Assembly (NCBI GenBank): GCA_902362865.1
Contig: CABIYE010000025.1
Location: 1 to 48,595 of the forward strand
Source of the DNA: Clostridiaceae bacterium
Lineage (GTDB): Bacteria; Bacillota; Clostridia; Lachnospirales; Lachnospiraceae
Reading direction: 5' to 3'
Length of the DNA stretch: 48,595 nucleotides
A model generated the notes under the pieces. That model worked only from the letters and a program-made list of their open reading frames with translations, was not told where the DNA came from and made no database searches. Each line of letters opens with the position of its first letter. Position 1 is the stretch's first letter. The translations under genes and the position numbers were made by a program. Shown piece by piece: positions 33,758-40,920 of this stretch.

Positions 33758-35548
33758 ATGGAGATTACAAACGACATTAAATATGCAGGCGTTAATGACC
33801 ATGAAATTGATCTGTTTGAAGGGCAGTACGACGTTCCGAATGGGATGGCATATAATTCTTATGTGATTATGGATGAGAAGATAGCCGTAATCGATACCGT
33901 AGATGCCCGGTTTAAGCATGAATGGCTGGACAAGGTTGGTGCGATTCTGGGTGACCGCCAGCCGGATTATCTGATTGTCCAGCATATGGAGCCGGATCAT
34001 TCTGCTAATATTGCTGATTTTCTGAAAGTATATACGCAGACGACGGTAGTTGCAAGCGCGAAAGCATTTGCTATGATAAAGCAGTTCTTCGGAAAAGATT
34101 ACGCTGACAGGAGCCTTGTGATTAAAGAAGGAGATACCCTGTCTCTTGGCAAGCATACCCTGTCATTTGTCGCTGCTCCTATGGTTCACTGGCCGGAGGT
34201 CATGGTAACTTATGATACCTGTGATAAAGTCCTCTTTTCCGCAGACGGATTTGGGAAATTTGGCGCTCTGGATGTGGAAGAAGACTGGGCATGTGAGGCG
34301 CGCCGCTATTATATCGGAATTGTTGGGAAATATGGTATGCAGGTGCAGAATCTGCTGAAGAAGGCAGCGGGGCTGGATATTCAGATGATTTGTCCTCTTC
34401 ACGGACCGGTTCTGAAAGAGAATCTGGGATATTACCTGGGGCTTTACCATACATGGTCTTCTTATGAGGCGGAATCGGAAGGAATTGTAATTGCATATAC
34501 TTCTGTCTATGGACATACGAAGGCGGCTGTGAATGCATTGGCTGATAAGCTTCGCGGGAAGGGATGCCCGAAGGTTGTCATCCACGACCTTGCCCGTACC
34601 GATATGGCGGAAGCTGTGGAGGATGCATTCCGCTATAATAAGCTTGTATTGGCAACCACTACCTATAATGCAGACATTTTTCCGTTTATGCGTGAATTTA
34701 TCAATCATCTGACGGAGCGCAATTATCAGAAACGTACGGTAGCATTTATGGAAAATGGTTCCTGGTCTCCGCTTGCTGCTAAGGTTATGAAGAAAATGCT
34801 GGAAGGCAGCAAGAACATAAGTTATGCCGATACTACTGTGCGTATTATGTCCGCGCTGAATGAGGACAGCAGGGCACAGATTGAAGAACTTGCGGATGAA
34901 CTGTGCCGCGATTATATTGCCCAGCATACAGAGACTGCCAATAAGAATGATTTGTCAGCTCTATTTAAAATAGGGTACGGGCTGTATGTAGTAACCTGTA
35001 ATGATGGCAAGAAGGATAATGGATTAATTGTAAATACCATTTCCCAGGTTACCAGCACACCGAACCGGATTGCAGTTACCATTAATAAGGCAAATTATTC
35101 TCACCACATTATTAAGCAGACAGGGATCCTGAACGTGAACTGCCTGTCAACAGAGGCTCCTTTCCATGTGTTTGAGAATTTCGGATTCCAGAGCGGAAGA
35201 ACGGCGGACAAGTTTGCAAAATATGAAGTGCTCCGTTCTGATAACGGCTTGGTATTCCTTCCCAAATATATCAATTCTTTCATGTCGCTGAAGGTAGAGC
35301 AGTATATTGACCTGGATACTCATGGCATGTTTATCTGCAGCATTACGGAAGCGAGAGTTATCTCCAATGTAGAGACCATGACATATTCCTATTATCAGAG
35401 TTCTGTAAAGCCGAAGCCGGAGACAGAAGGCAAGAAGGGCTTTGTCTGCAAGATATGCGGATATGTTTATGAGGGAGATGAGCTGCCGGAAGACTTTATT
35501 TGTCCACTCTGTAAGCATGGAGCTGCCGACTTTGAACCGATAAAATAG
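33758..35548 (+). CDS. Multidomain flavodiiron protein with flavin reductase and rubredoxin domains
   Basis: A 596-residue soluble protein that should reduce O2 to water (or NO). The metallo-beta-lactamase-like domain carries the diiron ligands H76, E78, D80 and H81 (VQHMEPDHS), H144, D163 and H215. A flavodoxin domain follows (about 245-390, YTSVYGHTKAAV), then a flavin reductase-like domain (about 395-540, GLIVNTISQVTSTPNRIAV). A C-terminal rubredoxin (about 550-596) has two CxxC pairs, CKICGY and CPLCKHG. Having reductase, flavodoxin, rubredoxin and diiron site in one chain lets NAD(P)H electrons flow to oxygen without separate partners. It stands alone with a clear terminator. Confidence 0.92.
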   Translation: MEITNDIKYAGVNDHEIDLFEGQYDVPNGMAYNSYVIMDEKIAVIDTVDARFKHEWLDKVGAILGDRQPDYLIVQHMEPDHSANIADFLKVYTQTTVVASAKAFAMIKQFFGKDYADRSLVIKEGDTLSLGKHTLSFVAAPMVHWPEVMVTYDTCDKVLFSADGFGKFGALDVEEDWACEARRYYIGIVGKYGMQVQNLLKKAAGLDIQMICPLHGPVLKENLGYYLGLYHTWSSYEAESEGIVIAYTSVYGHTKAAVNALADKLRGKGCPKVVIHDLARTDMAEAVEDAFRYNKLVLATTTYNADIFPFMREFINHLTERNYQKRTVAFMENGSWSPLAAKVMKKMLEGSKNISYADTTVRIMSALNEDSRAQIEELADELCRDYIAQHTETANKNDLSALFKIGYGLYVVTCNDGKKDNGLIVNTISQVTSTPNRIAVTINKANYSHHIIKQTGILNVNCLSTEAPFHVFENFGFQSGRTADKFAKYEVLRSDNGLVFLPKYINSFMSLKVEQYIDLDTHGMFICSITEARVISNVETMTYSYYQSSVKPKPETEGKKGFVCKICGYVYEGDELPEDFICPLCKHGAADFEPIK

Positions 35549-35571
35549 AAAATATAAACAAACAATCAGAC

Positions 35572-35616
35572 AAAAAGCATGAGACTGCCGGAGAAAGCGG
35601 TTTCATGCTTTTCTTC
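35572..35616 (+). terminator. Terminator of the flavodiiron gene
   Basis: AAAAAGCATGA pairs with TCATGCTTTT across an inner CTGCC/GCGG-like stem, followed by TTCTTC. It is 24 nt after the stop codon and directly before the dnaJ promoter. Confidence 0.75.
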
Positions 35617-35645
35617 TTGACGCAAAGAAATGCATGTGTTATAGT
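35617..35645 (+). promoter_or_regulatory. Promoter of the dnaJ-like gene
   Basis: TTGACG (35617-35622) and TATAGT (35640-35645) with exactly 17 nt between. No CIRCE element is present here, unlike at htpG. Confidence 0.7.
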
Positions 35646-35721
35646 ACAAATAGAACAATAAAGAAACAGATTCAATATCTTGCATAAACGCGGGATTTTT
35701 TTGTTGATAGGAGGCGCAGAA

Positions 35722-36708
35722 ATGGGAACAAAAAGAGATTATTATGAGATTTTAGGAATAGACCAAAGCGCAGATTCTGATACGATAAAGAAAGCTTACC
35801 GAAAGCTTGTTAAGAAATACCATCCTGACAGCAATGCAGGAGATGCAAAGGCGGAAGAAAGATTTAAAGAGGTAACGGAAGCTTATAATATCCTGAGCGA
35901 TCCGGAAAAACGGAAGCTGTATGATCGGTTTGGGCATGCAGCTTTTCAGGATACCCAGGCAGGATACCGGGAGAATGCAGGTTCCTGGAATAATTCGGAT
36001 TCTGGCGGCGGATACAGAGAGTATCATTTTGAAGGCGATGATATGGATGACATTTTAAAAAATATTTTCGGCTTTCAGGGAAGTCATTTCGGAGAAGACC
36101 GCTTTTACAGCGACGGTTTCGGGGGAAGTGGATTTGGAAGACGTGGATTCCGGCAGGACGGGGCAGACTTACAGGCAGACATTGACGTAAGTTTTGATGA
36201 AGCGGCTTTTGGCTGTGAGAAAGTTATCCGGCTTAACCATGGCGACGAAGCAGGTGGTGCTGTTTCGTCTTTGAAAGTGAAGATTCCGGCAGGAATTGAT
36301 TCGGGACAGAGTATCCGGCTGCGCGGGAAAGGAATGCCCGGAAGCGGCGGAGGAAAGCCGGGAGATTTACTCCTGAAAGTAAAAGTGGCTGATAAGGCAG
36401 GCTATGAGAGACGGGGAATGGACATTTATACAACAGCCTTTATTCCCTTTACAACAGCAGTGTTCGGAGGCGAAGCCATTGTGCAGACTCTTTATGGGAA
36501 CGTAGTCTGCAAGATTGCAGAGGGCACGCAGTCCGGCACAAAAATCAGATTAAGAGGGAAGGGAATCGTCTCTATGAAGAACCCGAACCTGCGCGGCGAC
36601 CAGTATGTGACCGTTCAGATTCAGGTTCCGAGAGACTTGAATGAGACGGCAAGAAGAAAGCTTAGGGAATATGAGAGAGCCTGCGGTAAGAAGGATAGCG
36701 CGGCATAA
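35722..36708 (+). CDS. DnaJ-class chaperone without zinc finger (CbpA type)
   Basis: A 328-residue co-chaperone. The J domain (about 6-70) has the HPD tripeptide at 34-36, which stimulates the DnaK ATPase. A glycine-rich linker (about 75-135) and two C-terminal beta domains follow (DLQADIDVSFDEAAFGCEK, then IRLRGKGMPG and IRLRGKGIVS). The CxxCxGxG zinc repeats of true DnaJ are absent, so it is a type B J-protein such as CbpA. The ATG at 35722 has AGGAGG nine bases upstream; the longer frame from 35680 would start before it without a ribosome site. This is the last backbone gene before the mobile island. Confidence 0.88.
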   Translation: MGTKRDYYEILGIDQSADSDTIKKAYRKLVKKYHPDSNAGDAKAEERFKEVTEAYNILSDPEKRKLYDRFGHAAFQDTQAGYRENAGSWNNSDSGGGYREYHFEGDDMDDILKNIFGFQGSHFGEDRFYSDGFGGSGFGRRGFRQDGADLQADIDVSFDEAAFGCEKVIRLNHGDEAGGAVSSLKVKIPAGIDSGQSIRLRGKGMPGSGGGKPGDLLLKVKVADKAGYERRGMDIYTTAFIPFTTAVFGGEAIVQTLYGNVVCKIAEGTQSGTKIRLRGKGIVSMKNPNLRGDQYVTVQIQVPRDLNETARRKLREYERACGKKDSAA

Positions 36709-36712
36709 GCGG

Positions 36713-36750
36713 AAAGGCGTGAGTCATAGAAATGTGGCTTGCGTCTTTTT
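36713..36750 (+). repeat. Wobble-paired hairpin, copy 1
   Basis: Left arm 36713-36728 and right arm 36733-36748 can form a 16-bp RNA stem with five G-U pairs and a GAAA loop, followed by T residues. The sequence is nearly the same as the copy at 40859-40894. It begins 5 nt after the dnaJ stop codon, so it may terminate dnaJ. Because its twin leads an island gene, it more likely marks the left part of the inserted DNA. Confidence 0.7.
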
Positions 36751-36889
36751 GTGTCTGGAGGAACCGGCGGCTCTGAGACGGGTTAGATTGTTTAAAATGC
36801 ATTTCTATGGTATGATAATGAATACAAAGATTTACGCATGATGACAGGGGGTTAATACAACATAAAATAAAGCAGGGGAGGGTTCGTTT

Positions 36890-37100
36890 ATGATGAAGGA
36901 TGAAAAAATAAAAAATTCTAATGAATGAGCTTCTTGATGTGATGAAAGAAAAGGGTGTGGGAAATTTAAACGTCAAGGAAAAGACGGCATTATTTCCAGA
37001 TACGAATTTGATGAGAGTCAAGAAGCTGGACTTGCAAATTTGTTTTCGTACAGAGAAAGCATTATCTCTGCTGCATTTTGAAGGGAGTGAAAGATTATGA
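36890..37100 (+). pseudogene. Decayed small gene(s), possibly DUF3990-related
   Basis: A good ribosome site (GGGGAGGG) leads to an ATG at 36890, but that frame stops after 12 codons. A second frame from ATG 36921 (59 codons, MNELLDVMKEKGVGNLNV) overlaps the stop and ends at 37100. The first frame, reopened at 36938-37081, encodes KDGIISRYEFDESQEAG, which recalls the DUF3990 family that often pairs with DUF3791 genes. The pattern suggests a small gene broken by frameshifts. The 59-codon frame could still be real. The region between 36751 and 36889 shows no gene. Confidence 0.4.
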
Positions 37101-37311
37101 CGGCAAACCCGATTTTGCTTCAAAAAAATACAGCCGTGTCATTGAGTGTTTTGCAAAGCAGCAGGGACTTTCGCTGGATGCGGCGCTGGATTTCTTTTAT
37201 CATTCAGAGGTTTATCCGCTGATTCGGGACGGCATATCGGATATGCACTGCATGAGCGATGCGTATTTGGCAGAAGAACTGAAACAGGAATATAGTCGGA
37301 ATATGGAATAG
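37087..37311 (+). CDS. DUF3791-like small protein
   Basis: A 74-residue protein, GTG start (a TTG at 37078 is an alternative). The core is SLDAALDFFYHSEVYPLIRD, then ISDMHCMSDAYLAEEL, fitting the DUF3791 pattern of a short helical protein ending near an acidic helix. DUF3791 genes occur with DUF3990 genes in mobile regions of Firmicutes and have been discussed as toxin-antitoxin-like pairs. Here the partner seems decayed (36890-37100), so this may be an orphan. It lies 89 nt before the SIR2 gene. Confidence 0.55.
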   Translation: MKDYDGKPDFASKKYSRVIECFAKQQGLSLDAALDFFYHSEVYPLIRDGISDMHCMSDAYLAEELKQEYSRNME

Positions 37312-37318
37312 TAGCTTA

Positions 37319-37358
37319 TTTCTAAATTTTGGATCTCAGTGAGTCCCCAATTTAGAAA
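37319..37358. promoter_or_regulatory. Inverted repeat in the leader of the SIR2 gene
   Basis: TTTCTAAATT (37319-37328) and AATTTAGAAA (37349-37358) are perfect complements, and GG/CC add two more pairs after a TT bulge. The element fills the gap between the DUF3791-like gene and SIR2, 43 nt before the SIR2 ATG. It could be an operator or a weak terminator that keeps the SIR2 gene low. Confidence 0.5.
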
Positions 37359-37400
37359 CACTAAAAATAATGTGAATATCTAAACACAGGGAGGTGCTTT

Positions 37401-38969
37401 ATGACACTACAAGAAGTTGTCGCAAGATTTAATACAACCCCATTTTTGTTTGCCGGTTCTGGTATTACTCGAAGATATTACGGGTTACCAGATTGGATTG
37501 GCTTGTTGACACATTTTGCTGAAAAGGTAAAGAAAGATCAGTTTGCCTATAGATACTATGAGAATAAAGCGAGTGAAGCAGATAACACAACAGAAAAGCT
37601 TCCATTAGTTGCAAGCTATATAGAGAAAGATTTTAATGATGCCTGGTTTAACAATGAAGAAGGAATACGTTCTGATTCGGAAAGGGTAAATAATGCAGTT
37701 GCCACAGGTGTTTCTCCTTTTAAAGCGGAAATAAGTGAATATATTACTTCGCTTTCTACAGTTGAGCCTGCTTATGCGGAGGAAGTTGAAAAACTCAAAA
37801 ACATTGCAAAAGATAATTTATCCGGCGTTATTACAACAAATTATGATTGCTTTTTCGAGAATATTTTTGAAGGTTATAAAACTTTTGTGGGACAGAATGA
37901 ACTGGTGTTTTCACAATTGCAAGGAATTGCGGAAATTTATAAAATTCATGGATCTGTACAAATACCGGAATCTATAGTTATTAACAAAGCGGACTATCAG
38001 AAGTTTCGTGATAAAGGTAAATATCTTGCAGCTAAATTGATGACGATTTTCATGGAATATCCGATTATTTTTATGGGGTATTCTATCTCAGATTCAGATA
38101 TTCAGGCAATTCTTAGCGACGTTGTGGAATGCTTGCCATTGGATAAAATAGAAATGTTACAAAAACGATTTGTGTTTGTTGAATATAAGGCGAATTTTGT
38201 TGGAAGTGAGATAGCTTCTCATTCGATGGTTATACACGGTAAATTGCTGGAAATGACTAAAATTACACTCTCGGATTTTAGTTTACTATATGATGCTTTG
38301 TCTGTAAAAAAAGCAGCTTTACCGGTTAAATTGCTGCGCAGATTTAAGGATGAGCTTTATACTTTTGCATTGACACAGCAACCGGGACCGACTATGCAGG
38401 TCGCCTCGCTGGAAGATGGTCGTATTGATGAAAATATGCTTGCTTTGACAATTGGTTTAGCTTCAACAGGTGTGTATGGCTTGGCAAGAGCAGTAAATTC
38501 TGAGCAGTGGTATAGAAACATTATTCTGCATGATTCACTATATTCATGCGAACAACTGCTGGAATTTGTTTATCCAGAGCTTGCAAAACAGAATTCTTGG
38601 AAGTTGCCTGTGTGGTACTATATTTCAAAATCTAATATAAAAAGCGAATTAGCAGAAGAAAAAGCACCGCATTCGTATAGTGAAATCGTTACAGAGTCAA
38701 CAATTAAGCGCAATCGCTCTGCAATTGGAAGGCGAACTGCTTGGGAATTGTGGATAGCGGAAAAAGGTAATTTGATGAGGGCTGTTCGTCTATTAGGTTG
38801 TTTGCCAGAAGAAAAAATAGATGTTAATCAGTATCAGGATATTCTGGAAGCAATCTTTACAGAAAACAGTAATATTTTAAGTTCTTTGGATAGTCCAAAT
38901 CGCAGTAATCTTCATAGAATGATTAGAATATATGATTTTCTGAAATATGGACAAAAAAAGACCCCGTGA
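37401..38969 (+). CDS. SIR2-family NAD-binding protein, probable anti-phage effector
   Basis: A 522-residue soluble protein. The N-terminal SIR2_2-like domain (about 10-260) shows the NAD loop FLFAGSGITRRY (GSG at 19-21), TTNYD at 145-149, the catalytic histidine H183 in YKIHGS, and GYSISDSDI at 226-234. The C-terminal half (about 280-522) is helical and matches no domain I recognise; in SIR2 defence proteins this part senses the infection. Bacterial SIR2 effectors (ThsA, DSR, SIR2-pAgo types) destroy NAD+ and abort growth. No zinc-binding CxxC pairs are present, so it is not a protein deacetylase. GGGAGG nine bases upstream fixes the start. The island context supports defence, but activity is inferred. 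Confidence 0.78.
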   Translation: MTLQEVVARFNTTPFLFAGSGITRRYYGLPDWIGLLTHFAEKVKKDQFAYRYYENKASEADNTTEKLPLVASYIEKDFNDAWFNNEEGIRSDSERVNNAVATGVSPFKAEISEYITSLSTVEPAYAEEVEKLKNIAKDNLSGVITTNYDCFFENIFEGYKTFVGQNELVFSQLQGIAEIYKIHGSVQIPESIVINKADYQKFRDKGKYLAAKLMTIFMEYPIIFMGYSISDSDIQAILSDVVECLPLDKIEMLQKRFVFVEYKANFVGSEIASHSMVIHGKLLEMTKITLSDFSLLYDALSVKKAALPVKLLRRFKDELYTFALTQQPGPTMQVASLEDGRIDENMLALTIGLASTGVYGLARAVNSEQWYRNIILHDSLYSCEQLLEFVYPELAKQNSWKLPVWYYISKSNIKSELAEEKAPHSYSEIVTESTIKRNRSAIGRRTAWELWIAEKGNLMRAVRLLGCLPEEKIDVNQYQDILEAIFTENSNILSSLDSPNRSNLHRMIRIYDFLKYGQKKTP

Positions 38970-38974
38970 TTCAA

Positions 38975-39058
38975 GCATCTGCAAGCAGACACCATCACGG
39001 AGGCTCGGACAGCTGGAATACAGGCAACATAGCATCTGTAAACAGACACCAGCACGGA
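38975..39058. repeat. Two imperfect 27-bp direct repeats after SIR2
   Basis: 38975-39001 and 39032-39058 agree at 24 of 27 positions. The shared core is CAGACACCA with GCATCTG before it and CACGGA after it. Each copy contains a small stem TCTG-(Y)AA(R)-CAGA. An inverted repeat CCGTGAT (38964-38970) / ATCACGG also embraces the first copy. The possible functions are a structured 3' end of the SIR2 mRNA, a binding site, or the trace of an excised element. Confidence 0.55.
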
Positions 39059-39360
39059 TGCACTATAAACCTATGTTTATTATATGAGGAAAATTATTTT
39101 TTGTCAACGACCAGATTTTTGGTAAGGAGGAAACCTATAGACATATATAGGACTATACAGGAAAAGTACAGAAATTAGCACTCACCTCTTGATAATGGAA
39201 GTCGATTTTTGTCCTGTCTTGTGTATCCCGGAAGTGCCTGTTTTACAGGCTTTCCGGGGCATCAGCCATTTTGTCTGGTATTGTAAAGCAGTGTCAGATT
39301 TGTCGTAAATGTCGTAAATTTGTGGTCAAAAAATGATGAGAAATGGAGAGTGCTAATAAA
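39059..39360. other. Non-coding stretch before tnpV with one hairpin
   Basis: About 300 nt without a supportable gene. A hairpin lies at 39227-39259: CCCGGAA pairs with TTTCCGGGG, and an inner GCCTG pairs with CAGGC. It has no T-tract. The region also contains a ribosome-site-like AAGGAGG at 39123-39130 without a convincing reading frame. Confidence 0.4.
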
Positions 39361-39708
39361 ATGGAATTAACGTATACAAATGTAAATGGATATCTGATCC
39401 CGAATCTCACCTATAAATCCGGTGAGCAGATGGAGCAACTTGGCAAGTATGGTTTTCTTCGCAGAGATTATCTGAAAAACTATCGAAATTCAACCTATCA
39501 GGTGATGCTTTTACAGGATACCATTGGAGAGCATCTTCTGGAAGTGGACAAGGCAGCCAGAGAACGGGAAGAGGTAATACTGAAACAGTTAGAAGAAAAA
39601 GAACCATTGCCGGATAAAGAGAAAGATCAGATTGCCTGGGTAAGAGCTGCTAATCAACACAAAGCAATTGCAGAAGAGATTATTCTCAAGGAATTGATTT
39701 ATGTTTAA
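39361..39708 (+). CDS. TnpV-like transposon protein
   Basis: A 115-residue protein beginning MELTYTNVNGYLIPNLTY, the characteristic start of the TnpV family found on Tn4451-like and other clostridial elements. The rest is charged and helical (LKNYRNSTYQVMLLQDTIGE, then a Glu-rich stretch). TnpV accompanies mobile elements but its function is not established. ATG 39361 is chosen because the family begins there; the ATG at 39343 would add six residues. A small hairpin terminator follows the gene. Confidence 0.75.
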   Translation: MELTYTNVNGYLIPNLTYKSGEQMEQLGKYGFLRRDYLKNYRNSTYQVMLLQDTIGEHLLEVDKAAREREEVILKQLEEKEPLPDKEKDQIAWVRAANQHKAIAEEIILKELIYV

Positions 39709-39717
39709 ATGAAGGTG

Positions 39718-39742
39718 ATGAGGTCGTGGATTGCGACCTCAT
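39718..39742 (+). terminator. Hairpin terminator after tnpV
   Basis: ATGAGGTCG (39718-39726) pairs with CGACCTCAT (39734-39742), 10 nt after the stop codon, followed by TATTGTAT. It is stable, but the T-tract is poor. Confidence 0.55.
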
Positions 39743-39839
39743 TATTGTATGAAAAATAGCAGTAGGCAGAATGAGAAAAATAGGGTAAAATGGGAACATG
39801 GATTTTGGAAACTCATAAGAAATGATTGTGCGGTAAAGT

Positions 39840-39870
39840 AACTTGAAATGCCAGTTTGGCATTTCAAGTT
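39840..39870. repeat. 14-bp perfect palindrome upstream of the ORF6N gene, echoed in its coding sequence
   Basis: AACTTGAAATGCCA (39840-39853) and TGGCATTTCAAGTT (39857-39870) flank GTT. The ORF6N start codon lies 15 nt downstream. The sequence AACTTGAAATGCCA with ATTTGGCA reappears inside the gene at about 40120-40140, where it encodes NLKCQFGTS. The palindrome read in frame gives LKCQFGISS. The unusual sharing suggests an autoregulatory site or a mobile palindromic unit. Confidence 0.8.
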
Positions 39871-39884
39871 ATAGAGGAGATGGA

Positions 39885-40841
39885 ATGGCGGATCAGAAAG
39901 TAAGAGAAATGGAACCAGTGGAAACACAAATAGTTGAAATCATGCCACCGGACGTTGAAAATCTGATTTATGTAGTAAGAAACAAACAAGTCATGGTGGA
40001 TAGTGATCTGGCAATGCTTTATCAGGTAGAAACGGGAGCGTTAAACAGAGCCGTTAAAAGAAATATTGCCAGATTTCCAGAAGATTTTCGATTTCAGCTT
40101 ACAAAAGATGAATATGAAAACTTGAAATGCCAATTTGGCACCTCAAATGGCAGTGGAACAGAAAATGGTTATGGTGGCAGACGTACATTACCGTATGTAT
40201 TTACAGAGCAGGGAATATCCATGCTTGCAAGTGTATTGCATAGCGAGGTGGCAATTAATGTAAGTATAGGTATTATGCGTGCATTTGTAGAAATGCGACG
40301 GTTTATAGCCAACAATGCACTTTTGTTTGAAAGGATTAGTAACGTTGAGCTAAAACAACTGGAATATCAGAAAAAGACAGATGAAAAACTGGAGCAGATT
40401 TTTGAGTACATATCAGATCATGAGGAGTCTAATCAAAAGATATTTTTTGATGGTCAGATATATGATGCATTCAGCTTATTGATAGGACTGATTCAGAAAG
40501 CAGAAATGGAAATTGTTCTGGTAGATGGATATGTGGATGTAGGAACATTAAATATTTTGTCAAAGAAGAAAGAAAATGTGGCGGTGACAGTTTATACACA
40601 GCAACGGACAAAATTATCTCAAACAGATGTAGATAACTTTAATGCACAGTATCCTAAACTGGATGTGAAGTACACAAGAGCGTTTCATGATCGTTTTTTA
40701 ATTCTTGATAAAACGAAAGCATATCATGTGGGTGCGTCTTTGAAGGATGCAGGTAAAAAATGTTTTGGAATTAATCTGATTGAAGATGCAGGTATTGTAA
40801 GAGATATTTTACAGAGATTGGAATTGGAAACAGAAGAATAG
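39885..40841 (+). CDS. ORF6N-domain protein with a C-terminal PLD-like domain
   Basis: A 318-residue protein. The N-terminal ORF6N domain (about 20-140) carries VRNKQVMVDSDLAMLYQV, AVKRNIARFPEDFRFQLT and LPYVFTEQGISMLASVL, as in phage antirepressor-like DNA-binding proteins. A helical linker (about 150-190) leads to a C-terminal domain with FHDRFLILD, a degenerate phospholipase D motif (HxR instead of HxK), and GINLIED. ORF6N proteins are spread by mobile elements. The fusion to a PLD-like nuclease-type fold may make it a regulator or a defence effector. GAGGAG precedes the ATG at 39885. Confidence 0.75.
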   Translation: MADQKVREMEPVETQIVEIMPPDVENLIYVVRNKQVMVDSDLAMLYQVETGALNRAVKRNIARFPEDFRFQLTKDEYENLKCQFGTSNGSGTENGYGGRRTLPYVFTEQGISMLASVLHSEVAINVSIGIMRAFVEMRRFIANNALLFERISNVELKQLEYQKKTDEKLEQIFEYISDHEESNQKIFFDGQIYDAFSLLIGLIQKAEMEIVLVDGYVDVGTLNILSKKKENVAVTVYTQQRTKLSQTDVDNFNAQYPKLDVKYTRAFHDRFLILDKTKAYHVGASLKDAGKKCFGINLIEDAGIVRDILQRLELETEE

Positions 40842-40858
40842 AAAAGTAAGTTATGCAG

Positions 40859-40894
40859 AAAGGCGTGAGTCATAAGAATATGGCTTGCGTCTTT
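40859..40894 (+). repeat. Wobble-paired hairpin, copy 2, in the leader of the HTH gene
   Basis: Left arm 40859-40874 and right arm 40879-40894 can form a 16-bp RNA stem with four G-U pairs and an AGAA loop, then TTCTGTCTGG and the ribosome site. It matches the copy at 36713-36748 in all but a few positions. The place directly before the ribosome site of 40921 suggests a leader attenuator for a replication or transfer gene. Confidence 0.72.
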
Positions 40895-40920
40895 TTCTGT
40901 CTGGAAAGGAAGTGGGGAGC

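Noticed and set aside
37401..38969. Reading the SIR2 protein as a CobB-type protein deacetylase
   Set aside because: The zinc-binding CxxC pairs of sirtuin deacetylases are absent, and the length and unknown C-terminal half fit defence-type SIR2 proteins.
38966..39178. A 70-codon frame after SIR2 with His-rich repeats
   Set aside because: No ribosome site, and the apparent repeat peptide comes from the 27-bp direct repeats. The start overlaps the SIR2 stop region by chance.
39840..39870. Palindrome upstream of ORF6N as a simple transcription terminator
   Set aside because: No T-tract follows, it is 130 nt from the previous stop codon behind another hairpin, and its sequence is shared with the ORF6N coding region.
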